Assembly: GCF_934754935.1 (NCBI RefSeq)
Contig: NZ_CAKVJB010000039.1
Span: 1 to 21,023, forward strand
Source: an uncultured Holdemanella sp.
Lineage (GTDB): Bacteria > Bacillota_I > Bacilli_A > Erysipelotrichales > Erysipelotrichaceae
Length of the DNA: 21,023 nt
Direction of reading: 5' to 3'
Part shown: positions 1-6,691 of the stretch, piece by piece
How the letters are laid out: each line of letters opens with the position of its first letter
How positions within the stretch are numbered: position 1 is the first letter of the stretch
The notes under the pieces: generated by a model
What the model saw: only the letters and a program-made list of their open reading frames with translations
Told to the model about the DNA's origin: nothing
Databases searched by the model: none
Made by a program: the position numbers and the translations under genes

Positions 1-62
1 CTCCCATAAATACAGGAAATTTCAACAATTTATTCAAAAATTCAATTGTAGTTATACATTTT

Positions 63-905
63 TTACAAAGTTAAGGATACCTTCAAAGAAGCATATAATT
101 CTTCACATTGACTAATTTGATCATAACTATCTGTGCGTTCATTCGTTAAAAATAAATATAAAATTTCAATGACGGTCGCCGCAGAAATTCTAGAAAAACA
201 AAACTCATTTAAAAATAGCTTTTCACGCGTAGACGTTTGAATATGATACAAGCACTCTTTGGCAACAACCGAATCTTCATTATTCGTAATTCCAATCGTA
301 GGTACACCACGCTTTTTCATTTCCCTGCAAACCGCTAAAACTTGACTGCTCTCTCCACTATTTGAGATTGCGATCACGACATCACTTGAATCAAGTCCTA
401 GCGCATAAGATGCCTGATTCTCCCAAATTGTTGAAGTAAATGTAGAAATCCCAATCTCATTAAATTTAAACATGCAATCAAGCGCTACCGGAATCGTATT
501 TCCTACGGCACATACAAGTACGTGTTTGGCATTTTGAATCAAAGAAAGAATTGTATTCAATTGATCCACATCTATATTACGAATGGTAGCCGAAAGCTCA
601 GATATCTTATTGGATAGAATCGTTTCCAACGAACCTGCAATATCATTTGTAGAAATGGTATTGGATTTATGTTCGATTTCATTGACACAATCCCTAGCCA
701 AATTCACCTTTAAATGATGGAAACTGTCCATTTGACATTTTCTGGCAAAACGCGAAACACTCGCCTGCGACGTATTACATGCATTTGCGAGTTCCTTAAT
801 CGTCATATTTACCACTTCTTTTGGATGTTGAATAATATAATCCGCAATTTTCTTCTCAGAATCAAAGAAAGAATTATAATGTCCATGAATTGTATCGAGT
901 ACCAT
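63..905 (-). CDS. MurR/RpiR-family transcriptional regulator with SIS domain
   Basis: Probable DNA-binding regulator of sugar or amino-sugar metabolism. Counting from the chosen start (280 aa), residues 1-75 form the RpiR-type helix-turn-helix, with the recognisable run MTIKELANACNTSQASVSRF. Residues from about 105 onward form a sugar-phosphate-binding SIS domain, with the typical stretches VLVCAVGNT and VVIAISNSGESSQVL (a Ser/Gly-rich phosphosugar loop). The length is normal for the family. The reading frame stays open to a TTG at 932, but I start at the ATG at 905: it has GGTGA about 5 bases upstream, and the earlier TTG lies inside the purA terminator and has no ribosome site. The effector and target genes cannot be read from the sequence; no sugar operon is adjacent on this side. 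The gene follows purA on the same strand, behind a terminator, so it is probably transcribed separately. Confidence 0.88.
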   Translation of the reverse strand: MVLDTIHGHYNSFFDSEKKIADYIIQHPKEVVNMTIKELANACNTSQASVSRFARKCQMDSFHHLKVNLARDCVNEIEHKSNTISTNDIAGSLETILSNKISELSATIRNIDVDQLNTILSLIQNAKHVLVCAVGNTIPVALDCMFKFNEIGISTFTSTIWENQASYALGLDSSDVVIAISNSGESSQVLAVCREMKKRGVPTIGITNNEDSVVAKECLYHIQTSTREKLFLNEFCFSRISAATVIEILYLFLTNERTDSYDQISQCEELYASLKVSLTL

Positions 906-920
906 AAAATCACCAAATAA

Positions 921-929
921 ATTATAGCA
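921..929 (-). promoter_or_regulatory. Candidate extended -10 promoter of the RpiR-type regulator
   Basis: The minus strand reads TGCTATAAT, an extended -10 motif (TGn plus a perfect TATAAT), just past the U-tract of the purA terminator. No good -35 box is seen at 16-18 bases. Transcription would begin only about 9 bases before the ATG at 905, so the leader would be very short. The motif is visible; use as a promoter is inference. Confidence 0.4.
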
Positions 930-930
930 C

Positions 931-957
931 AAAAAAAGAGATCAATTACTTGATCTC
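931..957 (-). terminator. Intrinsic terminator of purA, overlapping its stop codon
   Basis: The minus strand reads GAGATCAA, loop GTAA, TTGATCTC, then seven T. The 8-bp stem is perfect. The purA stop codon TAA lies in the loop, so the last purA codons form the ascending arm of the hairpin. Confidence 0.85.
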
Positions 958-2226
958 ATGTACGTAAATATTATTAACACGATCTGGTCCTACAGAAATC
1001 ATAGAAACACGTACGCCTGTAAATTCTTCAATGAAGTGTACATAATCTAAACATTCTTGAGGTAATTGATCGACTGAAGTCATCTTAGTGATATCTGTCT
1101 TCCAACCTTTGAAAGTTTTATAGATTGGTTTCGCTTTGGCAACATCTGCCTGATCACTAGGAATATAATTATATTCTTTACCGTCGATTTCGTATCCTAC
1201 ACAAACCTTGATTTCATCTAAACCGTCTAATACGTCAATCTTAGTGATTACGATATCTGTTAATCCACTCATTAAGTTTGCGTGTTTTACAGTTAATAGA
1301 TCCAACCATCCACAACGACGAGGACGACCTGTAGTAGCTCCATATTCTCCACCTTGTTCACGAATCCATTCACCTTGTTCATCTAATAACTCAGTTACGA
1401 ATGGTCCTTCTCCAACACGTGTTGAGTAAGCTTTTACTACACCAACAACTGTCTGAATACGACTTGGTGCAACACAAGCACCTGTAGTAACACCAGCACT
1501 TGTTGGACTTGAAGAAGTTACATATGGATATGTACCATAGTTGATATCAAGCATAGCTGCCTGAGCCCCTTCAAACAATACGGTCTTATCTTCATCCAAA
1601 GCTTCATTGACTAAATGTGTTGTTTCTTGGATCATAGGGATAATACGATCATAAATAGCTTCAAAATCAGCTACCATCTTATCGTAATCCATAGCTTTTC
1701 CACCATATACGGCAGTAAATAATTTGTTTTTGAAATCTAAGCAGTCTTTTAAACGAGCTTTAAAATGTTCAAAATCCTTAAATTCATGATAACGAATACC
1801 ACGACGAGCATACTTATCAGCATAACATGGACCAATTCCACGTTTTGTAGTTCCGATTTTATTAGCTGCAGCTTGCTCTTCTAATTCATCTTGATATTGA
1901 TGATATGGCATTAACATCTGTGCACGGTCACTAATAACGATGTGTTTAGTTGATAAACCATCTTTTTCTAATTGTTCCATTTCTTTTAACAATACAAATG
2001 GGTTACAAACAACTCCTGGACCAATGATACAAGTTGCTTCTTCATGTAAAACACCACTTGGTAATAAGTGCAATACATGTTTCTTACCATTTACAATAAC
2101 TGTATGACCTGCATTGTCTCCACCTTGGAAACGAACGATCATATCCGCCTTTTCTGCTAAAACATCGACGATTTTTCCTTTACCCTCATCGCCCCATTGG
2201 GTACCTACAACTACTTGGCTTGACAT
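946..2226 (-). CDS. purA: Adenylosuccinate synthetase
   Basis: Catalyses the GTP-dependent joining of IMP and aspartate to adenylosuccinate, the first committed step from IMP to AMP, in the cytoplasm. The 426 residues match the usual length. Seen: the N-terminal phosphate-binding loop GDEGKGK at residues 12-18 with the catalytic Asp13, the DNAGHT motif with His41, the GTTKRGIGP signature at 121-129, the TTGRPRRCGWLD segment near residue 300, the KIDVLDG nucleotide-base motif and the C-terminal SVGPDR. The start is firm: ATG at 2226, with AGGAGG about 6 bases upstream. It has its own consensus promoter and terminator and looks like a single-gene unit. No purR-type box or riboswitch is evident in the short leader. 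Confidence 0.98.
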   Translation of the reverse strand: MSSQVVVGTQWGDEGKGKIVDVLAEKADMIVRFQGGDNAGHTVIVNGKKHVLHLLPSGVLHEEATCIIGPGVVCNPFVLLKEMEQLEKDGLSTKHIVISDRAQMLMPYHQYQDELEEQAAANKIGTTKRGIGPCYADKYARRGIRYHEFKDFEHFKARLKDCLDFKNKLFTAVYGGKAMDYDKMVADFEAIYDRIIPMIQETTHLVNEALDEDKTVLFEGAQAAMLDINYGTYPYVTSSSPTSAGVTTGACVAPSRIQTVVGVVKAYSTRVGEGPFVTELLDEQGEWIREQGGEYGATTGRPRRCGWLDLLTVKHANLMSGLTDIVITKIDVLDGLDEIKVCVGYEIDGKEYNYIPSDQADVAKAKPIYKTFKGWKTDITKMTSVDQLPQECLDYVHFIEEFTGVRVSMISVGPDRVNNIYVHEIK

Positions 2227-2240
2227 AAGAGCCTCCTTTT

Positions 2241-2262
2241 AGGTATGTTCTTTACAATACCT
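2241..2262 (-). promoter_or_regulatory. Hairpin at the expected 5' end of purA mRNA
   Basis: A perfect 6-bp inverted repeat, AGGTAT and ATACCT, is separated by 10 bases. The predicted start of transcription is at about 2261, so the hairpin would sit at the extreme 5' end of the mRNA, immediately before the AGGAGG. It could stabilise the transcript or be a small operator. The repeat is seen; the role is inference. Confidence 0.4.
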
Positions 2263-2267
2263 AATTA

Positions 2268-2296
2268 ATTATAAGTAACCCTCATATTATTGTCAA
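2268..2296 (-). promoter_or_regulatory. Sigma-A promoter of purA
   Basis: TTGACA (2291-2296) and TATAAT (2268-2273) on the minus strand are separated by exactly 17 bases. Both hexamers are perfect consensus, and the predicted start is at about 2261, 35 bases before the purA ATG. Confidence 0.9.
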
Positions 2297-2319
2297 TTAA
2301 GATTTTTTCAAAAAAGGGC

Positions 2320-2348
2320 TTGCACAACCATTTAATTCATGTTATCAT
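2320..2348 (+). promoter_or_regulatory. Candidate promoter of tRNA-Trp
   Basis: TTGCAC (2320-2325), a 17-base spacer and TATCAT (2343-2348) lie just upstream of the tRNA. The predicted start at about 2355 gives a 6-base leader. It is divergent from the purA promoter. Confidence 0.6.
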
Positions 2349-2360
2349 TAACGGGCACTT

Positions 2361-2435
2361 AGGGGTATCGTCCAAAGGCTAAGATAGCGGTCTCCAAAAC
2401 CGTTGATGTGGGTTCGAGTCCTACTACCCCTGCCA
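2361..2435 (+). tRNA. tRNA-Trp (anticodon CCA)
   Basis: A full cloverleaf can be drawn. The acceptor stem AGGGGTA pairs with TACCCCT. The anticodon stem GCGGT/ACCGT encloses the loop CTCCAAA with anticodon CCA (2394-2396). The T-arm GTGGG-TTCGAGT-CCTAC is normal, the discriminator is G, and CCA is encoded at 2433-2435. It reads UGG, consistent with UGA acting as a stop in this genome. It is a lone tRNA between divergent purA and a terminator. Confidence 0.97.
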
Positions 2436-2446
2436 GTTTGAAACTC

Positions 2447-2496
2447 AAAGTTCTGAATTTACTTTATATAAAGGGATTCAGAACTTTTTTATTTCT
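2447..2496 (+). terminator. Intrinsic terminator behind tRNA-Trp
   Basis: A perfect 12-bp stem AAAGTTCTGAAT (2447-2458) and ATTCAGAACTTT (2476-2487) is followed by a T-rich run. The loop is 17 bases. Confidence 0.85.
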
Positions 2497-2511
2497 TAAG
2501 TTCTCATTTCC

Positions 2512-2530
2512 GGCAAACAATTTGGCAAAC
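2512..2530. repeat. Short direct repeat GGCAAAC x2
   Basis: GGCAAAC occurs at 2512-2518 and 2524-2530, a period of 12 bases, just beyond the tRNA-Trp terminator. Short direct repeats like this are sometimes seen as integrase arm sites beside tRNA genes. No integrase is present here, so this is a weak observation. Confidence 0.25.
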
Positions 2531-2548
2531 TTTATAATTAAATCAAAA

Positions 2549-2577
2549 CCAGAGATTTTATTTCTCTGGCTTTTTTA
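2549..2577. terminator. Probable bidirectional terminator between tRNA-Trp and the DUF3137-like gene
   Basis: Stem CCAGAGA (2549-2555) and TCTCTGG (2563-2569) with a 7-base loop. On the plus strand it is followed by CTTTTTT. On the minus strand it is followed by TTTTGATTT, so it can end the minus-strand unit 3401-2575 as well. Confidence 0.7.
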
Positions 2578-2678
2578 ATCCTCTATAATTCTTTCTGGAT
2601 GATTTCGTTTCATATTCAAATAAAATCAAATTCTTCAAGCATTTCTTTTGTTTCTAAATATAGTTCTTTATAGTTCAT
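2575..2678 (-). pseudogene. Small coupled reading frame, probably frameshifted
   Basis: Three bases behind the stop of the DUF3137-like gene there is an ATG at 2678. GAGGA lies 6 bases upstream, inside the end of that gene. The frame runs for 20 codons (begins MNYKELYLETKEM) and stops with TGA at 2616-2618. A shift into another frame around the run GATTTTATTTG continues as protein-like sequence with NMKRNHPERIIED and a TAA at 2575, exactly where the terminator hairpin begins. A third frame is also open for a while, so the original frame is uncertain. It may be a genuine 20-residue peptide gene or a decayed gene of about 35 residues. I recognise no family. Confidence 0.35.
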
Positions 2679-2681
2679 TCA

Positions 2682-3401
2682 TCATCCTCTAAACACATCA
2701 ATCATATCCACAAACCATTGTAAATTCTCTGAATTAAAACCATGACCATCATGAATCGCCATATAAAGTCTTCCATCCTCATTTAGATTTATTGAAAACT
2801 TTCGATTCGATAAAGCCATAATTTTTTCTAATCGATTTGAATCTAACATCTCAAGAGCCAACTCTTCATCCCCATAACACAAATTAAACTTCTTATTAAA
2901 CGCCTCATTTTGTGCTTTACTCGGTTTTAGATCTACAAATCCACGAGGATATATAGTTAGCCAAGTATTAAACCTTTGATCCAACTTACACAACATCCAT
3001 TCACCTGTATAGATTGTATTCTCATTCTTTTCCCACAAACCAGTCTCATCACGCAAAACCTCAGTCACATCCGTAAGCTTTATTGTACAAAACTCAACAT
3101 CTAAACCTTTATATTTACCTTGTACATATCCACTAGCACTACAATAATCATGTTTAGGTAAAGGAATATTCGTATTTCTAACTTTAAGTATATGTGTATT
3201 TGGATTGAATTGCACATCCTCAAAGTATTTATGTACAACATTCATATTCAATTCGTCGTCGTCCTTATCCTTGATCATCTGTCCTAAGCCAAGAATCACA
3301 CATCCAACGATTACTAAAATAAGATTACCACCAAACACAATACCCACTATCGCAATCGACAAGCCAAGTATTGACAACAATCTTTTACCCATATCATTCA
3401 A
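2682..3401 (-). CDS. Membrane protein resembling DUF3137
   Basis: 239 residues. Two hydrophobic segments (about 8-24 and 27-43) form an N-terminal membrane hairpin. They are followed by an acidic KDKDDDE turn and a soluble domain of about 190 residues. The end of that domain (ALEMLDSNRLEKIMALSNR, then INLNEDGRLYMAIHDGHGF) and the middle TGEWMLCKLDQRFNTW resemble DUF3137 proteins, in which a membrane anchor precedes a cytoplasmic domain of unknown function. The assignment comes from pattern memory and is moderate. The start is ATG at 3401 with AGGGAG 4-5 bases upstream; a second ATG three codons on is possible. It seems to form a short unit with the small frame behind it. No function is known. 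Confidence 0.7.
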   Translation of the reverse strand: MNDMGKRLLSILGLSIAIVGIVFGGNLILVIVGCVILGLGQMIKDKDDDELNMNVVHKYFEDVQFNPNTHILKVRNTNIPLPKHDYCSASGYVQGKYKGLDVEFCTIKLTDVTEVLRDETGLWEKNENTIYTGEWMLCKLDQRFNTWLTIYPRGFVDLKPSKAQNEAFNKKFNLCYGDEELALEMLDSNRLEKIMALSNRKFSINLNEDGRLYMAIHDGHGFNSENLQWFVDMIDVFRG

Positions 3402-3469
3402 CTCCCTTCACCACCATATTAACAAGCCCACAAATACATCTCAAACAATTCACTAAATTTACCAGAATA

Positions 3470-3498
3470 TAGACAAAGAAGACCAATGATCACTGGCC
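3470..3498 (-). terminator. Weak terminator-like hairpin behind the surface-protein gene
   Basis: GGCCAG (3493-3498) pairs, with G-U wobbles, with TTGGTC (3481-3486) around a TGATCA centre. TTCTTTGTCT follows on the minus strand. It lies eight bases after the stop codon of the 1022-residue gene. The U-tract is interrupted, so termination may be partial. Confidence 0.45.
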
Positions 3499-3506
3499 TT
3501 CATTCA

Positions 3507-6500
3507 TTAATTTCTCTTTTTCTTAAATACAGTTAATACCAACACAAATCCACTCATTAATAATAAAGCCATCCATTGACCCATATTATATGAGTATGCC
3601 GTATTCAAAGACTTCTTCTTTTCAGACTTAACATCTGCTTTCTTATCTACCCTTGAAGATGTTGGCTTTTTAGTTTCTGTACTAGGCTTCTTATCTTCTT
3701 CTGGCGTTACTGGCTTTTGTGTATCCGCATTCACAATCTCAAAATCTGCACTACATCCACCATGCTTATACATAAATGTAATTGTATGTTTACCAACAGC
3801 TAAAGTTTCAAGGTAATCTTTATTTAATGTTACAATAGTGGAACCCTTAAACAGTTGATAGTTTGAAGGTGAAACAAATTTATCATCTATCTTCAACGAC
3901 ATAAAATCATTAAAATCACCATTTGCTTTAAAGTAAAGATCTTTACCACTACCCTTTACCCACTGACCATCCATACCATCCATCATTTTATAAGTTGGAA
4001 GTGTACGCACATAACCACAAACATTACAAGTTGTATCTAAACCATTCGTAAATTGATGATAATTTAGATATCTTATAGTCATAGCCTTATTTGGGCACGC
4101 CGAATCCGTACACTCTTGCCAATGTCCAAGACCATCATAACTCCACGCACCATACGTATGCGTATGAATAGGAACTAACTTTTTATATAACGCTTCAATT
4201 TTCACATTCGAATCTTTGATTGTTATTGTGGTATTTGGACTCTTATAATTATCAAAAACGGCCGTTCCCGAAGTAATCATCCAACGATCAAACTCTTCAC
4301 CAGCCGGTGCCGCATCTGCTTGAATGCTTACAACTTCATTTTCTTCATACGTTCCTGAACCTGTACCATTCTTCACAATTAAATCAAATTTCAATGTTGG
4401 TGCAGGAACAGAACTTTCCTTATATACAGCCCTAATGTTTGCGGCCATCGCCTTCGTTGTAACTTTTGTAACTGCACTATTCACATCATCAACAACTGCA
4501 TCACCAGAAACAAGTTCCCATTTATCGAATTCTTTACCTAACTCCGGCGCATATGCCTTAATAATGACCTCACTATTTTCACCATATTCTCCAGAACCAA
4601 TTCCACCATCAACCTTTAATGCATATTTTGCAGGTCCCGGTGGCGTAATTGGAGTTGCATCCTTATATACGGCTTTAATCTTTACATCAGCTTGTTTAAT
4701 AATCACTTCGGTAGTATCTTCTAACCAATTTTGAATATACGGATTCCCCACTAATGCTTCCCATTTCCAGAATACTTTTCCTGCAGGTGGAGCATCCGCT
4801 TTGATTGTTACAACAGTACCCTGTGTAAAACTTCCAGAACCCGTACCATTGACAACATCAAGTTTAAATTGCTTATCCTTATAAACAGCTTCCACTGTAA
4901 CTGGACCACCCACATTTGTAATTGTTGTAGTTGAACTATATACCTCTTTAATTGTCGCTTTACCAGCCTTTACGACCCATTTATCAAATTCTTTATCATA
5001 AGAAGCAGACGTTTTAGCTACAAGCGTTGCGACATCACTCTTTGAAACGATTAAAGAATCACTACCATTCACAGTTCCATTACGTACAATAATCTTACCT
5101 GTTGTATCACCATAGTTAGGAACTATGACCTTCGTATAAGGACTTGCATCATAATTTGGTTTCTTATCATACCAAACTACATACTCGCCAGGTTCTAAAC
5201 CCGTGGTTTCTCCATTTTTACAATCATGACGCAACCCATCTAATTTCTTATAACGCATTGCGGATGTTGTACCCGTAATCTTACCATCCTTAGCACTTGA
5301 ACTCGAAGGAGCTACCCCCTGTAAACCACCAGGCGTATCCTGCTGGGCATTACGAATTTCCCATTCAATCGTTTTTTCATCCGTCGAACCATCTGCCCAT
5401 TCATAACCTTCAAGTAAATTCACTTTCGCTGTATACTTTCCAGCATTTATCGCCTTATATACACCACTAAGTGTATAGCCTTCACCAGCATCTACACCCA
5501 CTTGTTCTTTCCCATTATAAGTATAAAAATTCATATATAAATATTTATATTTAGCCCAAGGCACAGATACTTGTTTAATGCTAGAATATACTCTAAATTT
5601 AAACTTCACTATATGACCATTTCCACAATCATAATCATACGTAACAAAATCCTTCCCATTCTCAACAATCAACACACCCGAATTCACAGTCGCATTTTGC
5701 CAATTCGAAGCTTTACTCACATCAAAACCAGCCGGAAGCTTTGATAAATCAAATCTTTTTCCTTTACCAACCGTTATTGGATATATATTATTTGCCATAT
5801 ATAGTGTCATAGATGGTGAATTATTACTCAAATCAATTGATGTTAAGTTATTCAATTCACTCTGTAACTCCATTAACTTCACATTGTTTTTCACATTCAA
5901 AGTTTCAATCGGATTACGCCCAATATACAAAGTCTCTAACTCTGTATTCTGACTTACATCAATTGAAGTAATCTTATTATTATAAATATCAAGCTTCTTT
6001 AACAATGGATTATGACTCGTATTTAAAGAAGTTAATGCATTTTTACTACAAATTAATTTAACAAGCTTTGTATTTTTACTGACATCTAATGAAGTCAATT
6101 GATTATTATCACAATTCAATTCTAAAAGCTCAGTAAAATACTCAATACCCTTTAAACTCGAAATCGTTTTTGATGGTGCATTAATATATTTAACATTCGC
6201 AATCTCCTCATCATCCAACTTTTCATCTCCATTCGAATCGAATGATGCTAAAACATAACTTCTAAAGTTCGCATCCGGAAAGTTTGTTTCATCAATCGCC
6301 AAACCACTCGATACAGGTGCAGGCGCCGCTAACATCATTGGCGCAACCTCTACCTCTTCTTCTGGTTCAGATTCAACTTGTTCTATCACTTCTTCAGATT
6401 CATCCTCAACAACAGGTTCTTCTTCCTCTACAAGATCTAAATCCTTTTCTTCAACTATTTCTTGATCCATCACACCCTCATGAGCATCAAACTCATCCGC

Positions 6501-6575
6501 ATAGATTGCCGTAACCGGAGTTAAAGTCAAAACCATACATAGACTAAGTCCAACACTCGTCCAACTCTTTTTCAT
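3507..6575 (-). CDS. Large secreted leucine-rich/InlB-repeat surface protein
   Basis: 1022 residues. Signal peptide 1-26 (cleavage likely after IYA); Glu/Asp-rich stretch 27-77; EF-hand-like loop DSNGDEKLDDEE at 113-124; five leucine-rich repeats of 21 residues at about 150-254 (pattern LxxLxxxxNxLTSLDVSxNxx); an MBG/Ig-like segment around 340-410; a following segment about 411-487 of the kind found with it; four InlB-B-type repeats at about 493-566, 567-638, 649-719 and 728-798, each ending in AVYK or ALYK; a Cys-pair region (Cys822, Cys827, Cys850, Cys853); an X2-like domain at about 875-948; a Lys/Pro/Thr-rich linker; a membrane segment about 1001-1017; and a KKKRN tail. These domains suggest binding to host or polysaccharide ligands outside the cell. 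In place of LPxTG the sequence has SLNTAYSYN, so sortase anchoring is doubtful. Start ATG at 6575, with TAGGAG about 10 bases upstream. I see no clear promoter. Confidence 0.85.
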   Translation of the reverse strand: MKKSWTSVGLSLCMVLTLTPVTAIYADEFDAHEGVMDQEIVEEKDLDLVEEEEPVVEDESEEVIEQVESEPEEEVEVAPMMLAAPAPVSSGLAIDETNFPDANFRSYVLASFDSNGDEKLDDEEIANVKYINAPSKTISSLKGIEYFTELLELNCDNNQLTSLDVSKNTKLVKLICSKNALTSLNTSHNPLLKKLDIYNNKITSIDVSQNTELETLYIGRNPIETLNVKNNVKLMELQSELNNLTSIDLSNNSPSMTLYMANNIYPITVGKGKRFDLSKLPAGFDVSKASNWQNATVNSGVLIVENGKDFVTYDYDCGNGHIVKFKFRVYSSIKQVSVPWAKYKYLYMNFYTYNGKEQVGVDAGEGYTLSGVYKAINAGKYTAKVNLLEGYEWADGSTDEKTIEWEIRNAQQDTPGGLQGVAPSSSSAKDGKITGTTSAMRYKKLDGLRHDCKNGETTGLEPGEYVVWYDKKPNYDASPYTKVIVPNYGDTTGKIIVRNGTVNGSDSLIVSKSDVATLVAKTSASYDKEFDKWVVKAGKATIKEVYSSTTTITNVGGPVTVEAVYKDKQFKLDVVNGTGSGSFTQGTVVTIKADAPPAGKVFWKWEALVGNPYIQNWLEDTTEVIIKQADVKIKAVYKDATPITPPGPAKYALKVDGGIGSGEYGENSEVIIKAYAPELGKEFDKWELVSGDAVVDDVNSAVTKVTTKAMAANIRAVYKESSVPAPTLKFDLIVKNGTGSGTYEENEVVSIQADAAPAGEEFDRWMITSGTAVFDNYKSPNTTITIKDSNVKIEALYKKLVPIHTHTYGAWSYDGLGHWQECTDSACPNKAMTIRYLNYHQFTNGLDTTCNVCGYVRTLPTYKMMDGMDGQWVKGSGKDLYFKANGDFNDFMSLKIDDKFVSPSNYQLFKGSTIVTLNKDYLETLAVGKHTITFMYKHGGCSADFEIVNADTQKPVTPEEDKKPSTETKKPTSSRVDKKADVKSEKKKSLNTAYSYNMGQWMALLLMSGFVLVLTVFKKKRN

Positions 6576-6649
6576 ATATTATCAACTCCTATTCTATTCA
6601 CACAGCCTACCTTTTTATTTTAGATAGCCACAAGAAACATGTATTCATT

Positions 6650-6685
6650 TAAAATGGAAAATGCAGGGGTTTGATCCTGCATTTT
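6650..6685 (-). terminator. Intrinsic terminator of the 13-gene operon
   Basis: A perfect 10-bp stem AAAATGCAGG (6676-6685 on the minus strand) and CCTGCATTTT (6658-6667) with an 8-base loop is followed by TTTTCCATTTT. It starts 7 bases behind the stop codon of the TPM-domain gene and separates the operon from the surface-protein gene. Confidence 0.8.
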
Positions 6686-6691
6686 GCGGCA

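Noticed and set aside
1..62. A further gene start before the RpiR-type regulator on the minus strand (ATG at position 7)
   Set aside because: No ribosome site precedes it and only two codons lie inside the window.
906..932. Upstream TTG start of the RpiR-type regulator
   Set aside because: It lies at the edge of the purA terminator and before the candidate -10 box, has no ribosome site, and adds residues not expected in the family.
3416..3444. Promoter TTGAGA-N17-TAATAT for the DUF3137-like gene
   Set aside because: The boxes and spacing are good, but the predicted start would fall on the ribosome site of that gene, leaving almost no leader. I did not list it as a feature.
6284..6514. Plus-strand frame rich in Leu, Gln and Pro
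   Set aside because: It is the complement of the Glu-rich stretch of the surface protein; the composition is explained by GAA/GAG codons read in reverse.
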